From Thermoplasmata archaeon (GTDB lineage Archaea; Thermoplasmatota; Thermoplasmata; Thermoplasmatales; Thermoplasmataceae): a DNA stretch of 8,246 nucleotides. This document shows positions 1 through 5,358 of this stretch, in pieces. The position numbers were made by a program, and so were the translations under genes. Under the pieces are notes generated by a model. The model did not search any database and was not told the origin of the DNA. It saw only the letters and a program-made list of their open reading frames with translations. How positions within the stretch are numbered: the stretch's first letter is position 1; every line of letters begins with the position of its first letter. The stretch lies in contig JAKAYJ010000045.1 of assembly GCA_021816385.1 (NCBI GenBank), positions 1 through 8,246 of the forward strand, written 5' to 3'.

Positions 1-28
1 CCTTCGACAATTCGCTTATGCCTACCAT
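1..28 (-). CDS. Possible 5' tip of a minus-strand gene running off the left edge
   Basis: On the minus strand an ATG at 28-26 opens a frame reading MVGISELSK with no stop before the window edge. The stretch is clearly richer in G+C than the A/T-dominated DNA immediately to its right, which is what a coding/non-coding boundary looks like in this genome. An A/T-rich element (about 58-66) lies roughly 30-38 bp upstream of the ATG and could serve as a TATA box. Only nine codons are visible, so no function can be given. The plus-strand frame over the same bases is also open but extends through low-complexity T-rich DNA and is unlikely to be coding. Confidence 0.35.
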
Positions 29-313
29 TTTTACCAATACTTAATACACATACTAGTATTAAAATATTTTTATTCCTTTTTTAGTAAACATAGTAAAACT
101 GCCCTGTTGGGGATATAGTATTATTTTAATAAAAATAATAATTCGTCTTACCAAATCAGACAAATACATATTTTATTGATTTTTACCGTTTATTCTCCAT
201 ATTAATGAAGGAAAATTGCTAAAAATCCGCAAATTGTGTAATCTTTTAATTAATATGCGGTCATCTATGATTTTAAAAGTCAATCTTACCTATAATGAAT
301 ATATCATGTATGG
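29..313. other. AT-rich intergenic spacer, possibly divergent promoter region
   Basis: This spacer of about 285 bp is dominated by A and T tracts, and I see no tRNA, structured RNA or convincing short gene in it. It probably holds the promoter of the glycosylase gene to the right (TATA-like box near 271) and perhaps that of a divergent gene to the left. A loose dyad is present: CCGCA at 227-231 and TGCGG at 256-260, separated by 24 bp. It lies just upstream of the probable TATA box, where a regulator could bind, but five paired bases is weak evidence. Confidence 0.5.
271..278 (+). promoter_or_regulatory. Probable TATA box for the DNA glycosylase gene
   Basis: The sequence TTTTAAAA is centred about 39 bp before the ATG at 314. 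With the usual archaeal distance of about 26 bp from TATA box to transcription start, the mRNA would begin near 300 and have a very short leader of about 14 nt. That leader has no Shine-Dalgarno sequence. Assigned by position and composition only. Confidence 0.35.
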
Positions 314-964
314 ATGGACTACTCAGAACTACATGAAATTCTGAAGGAAAGATATGGTGACCTTGGATGGTGGCCAGCCGAAACACGTGACCAGATAATA
401 ATAGGTGCAATTCTTACACAGAATACAACGTGGAACAATGTAAGACTGGCGCTTGGGAGTCTTGCAAAAAATGATCTGGATAGCATCAAGGTACTTTCCA
501 ATCTTAATGTTGAAGAGATCAGGGAGCACATTAGACCTGCAGGTTTCTTCAACCAGAAATCAAGGTATCTGAAAGATGTCTGCAGCGCGATAGAGGGATT
601 TGGAGGCATAGAGGAGCTGGATAAGCTCAGTGATCATGACCTAAAAGAGTTCCTGTTGAGCCTGAACGGAATCGGAACTGAGACAATGCAGGATATAATG
701 CTATACGCCTTCAACAGGAAAGTATTTGTCGTGGATAAATACACTGAGAGATTATTTTCGAGAATTGGTATAATCAGACCGGGCATGAAGGAAGCCTACC
801 GTCTTGGCAGGGAAATAGAAGAAAATCTTGGCATTGATGATTTAAGAAATTTTCATGGGGAAATTGTTGAAATCAGCAAGGATATATGCAGGGCAAAACC
901 CAGATGCCAGTCATGTTTCATCAGGCAGATGTGCAATTATGAAAAAGACTTGACTGATCCGTAA
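314..964 (+). CDS. Endonuclease III-related DNA glycosylase with Fe-S cluster motif (HhH-GPD; MagIII/COG2231-like)
   Basis: This 216-residue protein is an HhH-GPD base-excision glycosylase. GWWP (18-21) followed by GAILTQNT (31-38) is typical of the endonuclease III-related branch that includes Helicobacter MagIII, a 3-methyladenine glycosylase. The helix-hairpin-helix covers about 115-135 (LNGIG at 117-121), and the catalytic Asp is D141 in VVDKYTERLF. The position of the lyase-active Lys of E. coli Nth is occupied by E123 (GIGTET), so a monofunctional glycosylase without strong AP-lyase activity is expected. Four cysteines, C192, C198, C201 and C207, form a C-X5-C-X2-C-X5-C motif that probably binds a [4Fe-4S] cluster; Nth has X6 in the first gap. 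The start is well fixed: an in-frame TGA lies at 296-298 and ATG 314 is the only usual start codon after it. Likely role: removal of alkylated or damaged bases. The exact substrate cannot be read from sequence. The last 28 bp overlap the convergent aIF2-gamma gene. Confidence 0.9.
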   Translation: MDYSELHEILKERYGDLGWWPAETRDQIIIGAILTQNTTWNNVRLALGSLAKNDLDSIKVLSNLNVEEIREHIRPAGFFNQKSRYLKDVCSAIEGFGGIEELDKLSDHDLKEFLLSLNGIGTETMQDIMLYAFNRKVFVVDKYTERLFSRIGIIRPGMKEAYRLGREIEENLGIDDLRNFHGEIVEISKDICRAKPRCQSCFIRQMCNYEKDLTDP

Positions 965-2163
965 CCGATCAGTCTCCACCTGTTTGCTATTCTTCTTCCT
1001 ATGGATATCCTCTCACCTTGCTGGACAGCAACTGGATATCTGAGCATTATCTCTATCTCATCTTCCCTTGCATTGGAAATCATTCCTATGGTGTTTGATG
1101 TACCAAAGGTAAGCATGACGCTTTCCCTCGTTTTAATTGGTTCAACTTTCATTTCCTCGTCGAAACCAACCACTCTGTTAAGGAGATGTGAATCTGCAAC
1201 TATGAAAGTTGCAACTGCTGGAACCTTTCCTGCCTTTCCTAGAATCCTTCCAGTCAGGGAATCATTTTTGGTCAAAAATGGATCAAGATATGTACCAACT
1301 GCCGAGAGTCCGCCAGGTATAATTTCGTTGTATGAGCTTGAACCTGCCATGAGTGATGAAACTTCTGAAAAAATATTCTCCCAGACATTCTTGTTTCCCT
1401 TTGTCTGCTGTATTCCAGGCGCAATTTCAATTTCATCGCCTATCTTCAGTGTCCCCTGAACAAGGGAACCACCAAGGACGCCTCCCTTCAGTTCTGAAGG
1501 TGCCAGTCCAGGTTTGTTTATATCAAAGGATCTGGCAACATACATAAGTGGGTCCAGTTCTTTGCTTTTCTTTGGTGTTGGAATATATTCCTCAATAGCC
1601 TCAAAAACCTTGTCTATATTCTTGTTGTGATAGGCACTAACAGGTATTATGGGTGCATTTTCAGCAATGCTACCCCTGACAAAACTTTTAATCTCCCTGT
1701 AGTTCTCCAGTGCTCTTTCTCTTGTAACCAGGTCAATCTTGTTCTGGATAATTATTATATTTTTTATTCCCATTATTTCCAACGCAGTAAGATGTTCCCT
1801 TGTTTGTGGCTGGGGACATTTTTCATTGGCTGCTACTACAAGAAGTGCGCCATCCATAATAGACGAACCAGAGAGCATTGTCGCCATCAGGGTCTCGTGA
1901 CCAGGAGCATCTACAAATGAAATGACCCTTTCGAGCTTGCAATTTTCATTCATTGGCTTATTCGAATAAACCTTTTCTCCATTTTCACAGACATAGACTG
2001 GAGTGTCTGCATATCCCAATTTTATGGATATTCCTCTCTTTATTTCCTCAGAATGTATGTCTGTCTTCTTCCCGGTGAGCGCCTTGGTTAGGGTACTCTT
2101 ACCATGATCGACGTGACCTACCATTCCTATATTTACCACAGGCTGTGGCAACTGATTGCTCAT
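937..2163 (-). CDS. eif2g: Translation initiation factor aIF2 subunit gamma (GTPase)
   Basis: This 408-residue protein has the full length expected of the GTP-binding core of archaeal/eukaryotic initiation factor 2, which carries methionyl initiator tRNA to the small ribosomal subunit. All GTPase motifs are present: G1 GHVDHGKST (16-24), a switch I region RGISIKLGYA (43-52), G3 DAPGH (85-89), G4 NKID (141-144) and G5 SAYH (176-179). Beta-barrel domains II and III follow, ending in the family signature NRWRLIGYG (394-402). The insertion between switch I and G3 usually carries two CxxC pairs of a zinc knuckle; here only C59 and C75 remain, so zinc binding is doubtful. The ATG overlaps the TGA of rps6e as ATGA, indicating translational coupling in an S6e-aIF2gamma operon. 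The 3' end runs 28 bp into the convergent glycosylase gene. Confidence 0.97.
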   Translation of the reverse strand: MSNQLPQPVVNIGMVGHVDHGKSTLTKALTGKKTDIHSEEIKRGISIKLGYADTPVYVCENGEKVYSNKPMNENCKLERVISFVDAPGHETLMATMLSGSSIMDGALLVVAANEKCPQPQTREHLTALEIMGIKNIIIIQNKIDLVTRERALENYREIKSFVRGSIAENAPIIPVSAYHNKNIDKVFEAIEEYIPTPKKSKELDPLMYVARSFDINKPGLAPSELKGGVLGGSLVQGTLKIGDEIEIAPGIQQTKGNKNVWENIFSEVSSLMAGSSSYNEIIPGGLSAVGTYLDPFLTKNDSLTGRILGKAGKVPAVATFIVADSHLLNRVVGFDEEMKVEPIKTRESVMLTFGTSNTIGMISNAREDEIEIMLRYPVAVQQGERISIGRRIANRWRLIGYGSVKSFS

Positions 2164-2549
2164 TCTTTAGTTTCCTCAGGCTTCTCCAGTGGATCTGGTC
2201 CATATTGGGTAACAATAAAATTCAACTGGGAAATGTCAGGTCCAACAATAGCGCCCCTGAATGTAACTCTCTCTCTCAGTCCACTTTTCCCCCTGTTTCC
2301 TTTATTATATGTGACAAGTATTCTCTTTTTACCCTGTATGAAAAGATCGGGCTTCATAGGGAACCCATCTATTGATGAACCACCAGTTATCTTCAACTTG
2401 TAACCTGGCATTTCAAAAAATATTCCATCAATCTCTTCTCCAACTCTCCTTCCATTAAGCAGACTAAGGTTTTCAGGTTTAATCTCTTTCTTGTATGTTT
2501 TTCCAGTCTTTCTGTCAGCAATGATTGCCAACGAATTTCCTCCAGCCAT
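2160..2549 (-). CDS. rps6e: Small-subunit ribosomal protein S6e (eS6)
   Basis: This 129-residue protein matches the compact archaeal form of eS6, which lacks the long phosphorylated C-terminal tail of eukaryotes. Recognisable family segments are DRKTGKTYK (12-20), GRRVGEEIDG (33-42), ITGGSSIDGFPM (54-65) and the basic stretch LRERVTFRGAIVGPDISQLN (91-110). The acidic end PLEKPEETKE is less conserved. It is the first gene of a two-gene translation operon, and its TGA overlaps the aIF2-gamma ATG. The ATG at 2549 is supported by a near-perfect Shine-Dalgarno sequence 8 nt upstream and by the expected N-terminal length. Confidence 0.97.
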   Translation of the reverse strand: MAGGNSLAIIADRKTGKTYKKEIKPENLSLLNGRRVGEEIDGIFFEMPGYKLKITGGSSIDGFPMKPDLFIQGKKRILVTYNKGNRGKSGLRERVTFRGAIVGPDISQLNFIVTQYGPDPLEKPEETKE

Positions 2550-2557
2550 TTAATTAA

Positions 2558-2566
2558 TCCTCCTTT
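2558..2566 (-). promoter_or_regulatory. Strong Shine-Dalgarno sequence of rps6e
   Basis: On the minus strand this reads AAAGGAGGA, ending 8 nt before the ATG at 2549. It is an excellent match to the anti-Shine-Dalgarno end of archaeal 16S rRNA. It fixes the rps6e start and shows that this mRNA has a leader, unlike the probably leaderless genes elsewhere in the window. Confidence 0.85.
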
Positions 2567-2593
2567 CTAAGATTATGGGAAATACTAAAATGG

Positions 2594-2601
2594 CTTATAA
2601 A
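2594..2601 (-). promoter_or_regulatory. TATA box of the rps6e-aIF2gamma operon
   Basis: The minus strand reads TTTATAAG, an archaeal TATA box consensus. Transcription would start about 26 bp downstream, near 2571, leaving a leader of roughly 20 nt that just accommodates the Shine-Dalgarno sequence. The fit of box, start and ribosome-binding site makes this the best-supported promoter in the window. Confidence 0.6.
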
Positions 2602-2620
2602 TTTATCAATTCAAAAGTAT

Positions 2621-2718
2621 TTGGTTCAATCAGACTGAATTTACAAACCAACCGAATTAAATGATCCGAATACATTGAACCTTTACCTCTTGGTTAATTT
2701 GTATATATCATGGTACCA
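2621..2718. repeat. Cluster of GGTT/AACC inverted repeats, candidate operator
   Basis: GGTTCAAT (2623-2630) is repeated as its exact reverse complement ATTGAACC (2674-2681), with 43 bp between. Further half-sites are AACCAACC (2647-2654) and TTGGTT (2690-2695), and a perfect 8-bp palindrome TGGTACCA sits at 2711-2718. Their density midway between two divergent promoters suggests binding of a dimeric regulator, perhaps for the transporter gene. The sequence alone does not prove this, because short dyads are frequent in AT-rich DNA. Confidence 0.3.
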
Positions 2719-2820
2719 ACAGAATTATGCAATAAATATACATAAAATAAAATTTGAACAATATTTAAAGCTAATTTGAGACTTACTGGAAATATTACCC
2801 CTAACCTGTTATAATCTCAA

Positions 2821-2828
2821 TATATATA
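2821..2828 (+). promoter_or_regulatory. TATA box of the MFS transporter gene
   Basis: TATATATA is centred 25-26 bp before the ATG at 2850, which is where an archaeal TATA box would sit if the mRNA began at the start codon itself. This spacing, with no Shine-Dalgarno sequence before the ATG, points to a leaderless transcript and argues for ATG 2850 over the upstream TTG at 2832. Confidence 0.5.
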
Positions 2829-2849
2829 GAATTGAAGTTTTATTCCACC

Positions 2850-4217
2850 ATGGTAGAAAATGACTCGAATCCGGAGAATAATATTGCCGGAAGATTGGAA
2901 AGACTGCCATATAGCAGATTTCACGTGAAATTTGCTCTAATGCTGACAAGTGGAGAGTGGGCAGAGAGTTTAATGCTGCTTGGAAACGGAGCAATACTTG
3001 GATTGGTTGCAACATATTTTGCAATATCAAGTACCTCAGTTCTTGCAACTTATGCTCTACCTGCTTTCTTCTTTGTGGGAGAGTTCTTGGGGTCTATATT
3101 TTTTGGTAGACTGGCAGATACCAGAGGAAGAAAAGCTGTGTTTCTATATAACCAGTTGATTTTCGGTCTTGGTATGATAATCGCTGGTTTCATGGACTCA
3201 TGGCAACTCGTTGCAGTCTTTGTGTTGATCGGCGGAATAGGTGTAGGTGGAGAATTTCCACTTGTGGACAGTTATGGAACAGAGATCTTTGTCAGGAAGA
3301 GGAGAGGAGCCTGGCTGGCCCTTATCTATACCATAGCAGTCACAGCGGCACCCCTTATAATATACATAACAGCCTTGACAGCTGGACTAGGATATTATTC
3401 ATTCAGAATTCCACTGTGGTTCATGGGAGCATCAGGTATAGTTGTATGGTTGATAAGATTCAGACTGAAAGAGTCACCAAGATGGCTTTCCACTCACGGC
3501 AAGATGGATGAGGCAAAGAAAGAAATGGATGTAATCGAGGCAGAAGTATTGAGGGAAACAAAATTGACAGCACTCCCTCCAGTTACAGACACTATAGAAG
3601 CTCCTATACACGTTTCGAAATACAAGGAAATATTTGCTCCAGACGTGAGAAATCAGACTATAATGATGGCTATTTTTATGTTCTTCCAGTCCGGTATATT
3701 CTATGGGTTTACAACCTTTGCACCAGGGCTGGTAACTGTGACATATCCAAAGAGTGATCCTTTAGGTGCTGCAGCAGTAATTTTCTCCGGATTTCTTGTG
3801 GGAAGCGTATTCAATATATTCATCATCGATAAGATTGAGAGGAAATGGGGGATCATACTCTTCGCAGTTCTGGGAGGTGTTTTCGGTACATTCTTCGCGG
3901 TAATTCACGGAATAGATGAAGCCGTAATATTCGGTTTCCTCACTGCATTCATGCTGTGGAACTTCTCGAACTTCATGCACCAGTACAATGCTGAAATTTT
4001 CCCAACAAGGGTGAGAACCACAGCTTCTGGATTTGTTTATTCCATAAGCAGGATCTCAACCACAATACTTGTGCTGTTCATAGCCTTCTTCATAGGAGGT
4101 CATAACGCAGATGGAATTTTCACATTTGTATGGATACTCGTTATAATCTGTTCAGTAGTCCTAATATTACTTGGACCGAAGAGCACAAACAAGTTTGTTG
4201 AAGCCATAGCAAAATAA
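2850..4217 (+). CDS. Major facilitator superfamily transporter, probable organic acid/metabolite:H+ symporter
   Basis: This is a 455-residue integral membrane protein with about 12 hydrophobic segments in two six-helix halves, joined by a hydrophilic loop near 205-265. The N-terminal RLERLPYSRFH (15-25) is characteristic of the metabolite:H+ and aromatic-acid symporter branches. The loop 2-3 signature GRLADTRGRK (86-95) is intact, as are GGEFP in helix 4 (133-137), RLKESPRWL (205-213) and the second-half signature AEIFPTRVRT (381-390). It probably moves a small organic anion or similar solute using the proton gradient. The substrate cannot be deduced, but the downstream genes for hydroxy-acid/CoA metabolism make a dicarboxylate or related acid a reasonable guess. 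ATG 2850 is preferred because a TATA box lies 26 bp upstream. An in-frame TTG at 2832 would add six residues. A T-rich spacer separates it from the next gene, so the two may be transcribed independently. Confidence 0.88.
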   Translation: MVENDSNPENNIAGRLERLPYSRFHVKFALMLTSGEWAESLMLLGNGAILGLVATYFAISSTSVLATYALPAFFFVGEFLGSIFFGRLADTRGRKAVFLYNQLIFGLGMIIAGFMDSWQLVAVFVLIGGIGVGGEFPLVDSYGTEIFVRKRRGAWLALIYTIAVTAAPLIIYITALTAGLGYYSFRIPLWFMGASGIVVWLIRFRLKESPRWLSTHGKMDEAKKEMDVIEAEVLRETKLTALPPVTDTIEAPIHVSKYKEIFAPDVRNQTIMMAIFMFFQSGIFYGFTTFAPGLVTVTYPKSDPLGAAAVIFSGFLVGSVFNIFIIDKIERKWGIILFAVLGGVFGTFFAVIHGIDEAVIFGFLTAFMLWNFSNFMHQYNAEIFPTRVRTTASGFVYSISRISTTILVLFIAFFIGGHNADGIFTFVWILVIICSVVLILLGPKSTNKFVEAIAK

Positions 4218-4220
4218 AAA

Positions 4221-4256
4221 TTTTTAAATTTTATTCTTATTTTTTTTTATTATTTC
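4221..4256 (+). terminator. T-rich transcription terminator after the MFS gene
   Basis: Directly after the transporter stop codon lie several T tracts, including nine consecutive T at 4240-4248. Archaeal RNA polymerase terminates at oligo-T runs without needing a hairpin. The run lies between the transporter gene and the separate TATA-like element of the next gene, which fits termination here. Confidence 0.5.
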
Positions 4257-4285
4257 TCAATATATTCTAACGTGTTAGGGTATCA

Positions 4286-4292
4286 ATTTAAG
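4286..4292 (+). promoter_or_regulatory. Probable TATA box for the DRE-TIM metallolyase/CoA-transferase pair
   Basis: ATTTAAG is centred 26 bp before the ATG at 4315, and no Shine-Dalgarno sequence precedes that ATG. This is the geometry of a leaderless archaeal gene and marks the start of a two-gene operon with the CoA-transferase. Confidence 0.4.
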
Positions 4293-4314
4293 TAAATATC
4301 CTGAATATTAAATC

Positions 4315-5358
4315 ATGATTTCTGATGATTCATTAAGGGAGGGTATGCAGGCTCCGGGGATAAGTTTCAGCGTGGAAGAAAAATTGAATCTTGCAAAAAA
4401 AATATCGGAATGTGGGATAAAGAGAATATTGATCTCCTATCCTTCGGCACACCAATCCGAGACTATAATTGCATCCGAAGTAACAAGGAGCGGATACTTT
4501 CACGAAGTTTTTGGATTGGGAAGGGCCATAAGGGAAGATATTGATCTTATAGATTCAACAGGAGCAAACATTTCTCTCCATTTCCCTTTCAAGTATGATT
4601 CTCTTGATGAAATATACAGCAATGTGAAATATGCAGTTTCTCTTGGAAAGAAGGTTGAAATTGGTATTGTAGATATAACGCAGTACAGGACAGAGCAGCT
4701 GGTGAAAATTGTAAGAGCTCTATCTGGACTGGGCGTTGACACAATCCAGCTCCCTGATACCATGGGAAGGGCAACCCCCGGAATGATCAGGGATGTTGTG
4801 GGAGAATCAAGAAAGGTCTCGGAAGCAAAGATAGAAATTCACTGCCACAACGATCATGGATTATCTGTGAGCAATGCCATAGCCGGTATCGAGGCAGGTG
4901 CTGATATAATAGATACCACTTTTTTGGGTCTGGGTGAAAGGAATGGAATCACTGACACAGGAATCATTGCAAGATACCTGAAGGAAACTGGAATGGATAG
5001 CGAATTGCAGATGGACCGGATTGATAGTTTAACAAAGGAGTTTCTGGAAATTGTTTTGAAGAAGGCAGGAGAATCCTTTTTCAGGAAGAATCTTCCAAAC
5101 ATTGGAAAGAATACATATGTACACACTGCTGGAACACACGCGGCCTTTTCAGACGTGTTTGAAGGTGAGGACTTTTCTGTTAATGTTTATACTGGAAAAT
5201 CAATGCTAAAGAAGATTCTAGAAGGGAGGAATATAAATCTGAACAGGGAAGAACTATCCACGCTAATGAAGAAGGTAAAAGATATATCGGCCAGTGAGGG
5301 GAGGGTAATAGGAGTGGATGAGATCATAAAGGAGGCTGATGAGCTATGTACAGAGTAG
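4315..5358 (+). CDS. Homocitrate/2-isopropylmalate synthase-like DRE-TIM metallolyase
   Basis: This 347-residue protein belongs to the DRE-TIM family that makes or breaks C-C bonds next to a CoA thioester. The first barrel strand carries DDSLREGMQAPG (4-15), where R8-E9 matches the Arg-Glu pair of homocitrate synthases (isopropylmalate synthases have Arg-Asp). Metal ligands H176 and H178 lie in HCHND, and GLGERNGIT (205-213) again resembles homocitrate synthase. The C-terminal subdomain retains HTAGTH (270-275). There is no LeuA-type regulatory domain, so leucine-style feedback inhibition is not expected. The Glu-containing S-[PA]-E-D segment of the synthases reads IGIVDITQYR (116-125) here, which may mean altered chemistry. 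The start is fixed: an in-frame TAA lies at 4309-4311. It overlaps the CoA-transferase gene by 13 bp. It could be a homocitrate-, citramalate- or alkylmalate-type synthase, or a lyase acting on the CoA ester made by its partner. The family is certain; the substrate is unknown. Confidence 0.85.
   Translation: MISDDSLREGMQAPGISFSVEEKLNLAKKISECGIKRILISYPSAHQSETIIASEVTRSGYFHEVFGLGRAIREDIDLIDSTGANISLHFPFKYDSLDEIYSNVKYAVSLGKKVEIGIVDITQYRTEQLVKIVRALSGLGVDTIQLPDTMGRATPGMIRDVVGESRKVSEAKIEIHCHNDHGLSVSNAIAGIEAGADIIDTTFLGLGERNGITDTGIIARYLKETGMDSELQMDRIDSLTKEFLEIVLKKAGESFFRKNLPNIGKNTYVHTAGTHAAFSDVFEGEDFSVNVYTGKSMLKKILEGRNINLNREELSTLMKKVKDISASEGRVIGVDEIIKEADELCTE
5328..5335 (+). promoter_or_regulatory. Shine-Dalgarno sequence of the CoA-transferase gene inside the preceding gene
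   Basis: AAAGGAGG lies within the last codons of the metallolyase gene and ends 10 nt before ATG 5346. It supports that start and shows that the second gene of the operon relies on leader-type initiation or reinitiation, while the first gene appears leaderless. Confidence 0.7.

Larger units (their letters stand above)
2567..2849. other. Divergent intergenic region between rps6e and the MFS transporter
   Basis: This AT-rich spacer of about 280 bp holds the leftward rps6e promoter near 2594-2601 and the rightward transporter promoter near 2821-2828. Between them lie several short inverted repeats of a GGTT/AACC type (2621-2718), listed separately. I see no tRNA, no convincing short gene and no mobile-element remnant. 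From about 2720 to 2765 it is almost pure A/T. Confidence 0.6.

Noticed and set aside
227..260. CCGCA...TGCGG dyad as an operator upstream of the glycosylase gene
   Set aside because: Only five paired bases with a 24-bp spacer and no second copy. Mentioned in the spacer entry but not called as a site.
1001..1459. Long plus-strand open frame of 152 codons
   Set aside because: It lies antisense within the aIF2-gamma gene, whose motifs are complete. The translation has no family features and there is no promoter or ribosome-binding site.
2832..2849. TTG start for the transporter giving six extra residues
   Set aside because: The TATA-like box at 2821-2828 would almost touch this codon, leaving no room for transcription to begin before it. 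ATG 2850 sits at the right distance.
4315..5358. Calling the gene HMG-CoA lyase
   Set aside because: HMG-CoA lyases carry a glycine-rich loop with a catalytic Cys (GLGGCPYA type). This protein has GLGERNG at that place, as in homocitrate/isopropylmalate synthases.
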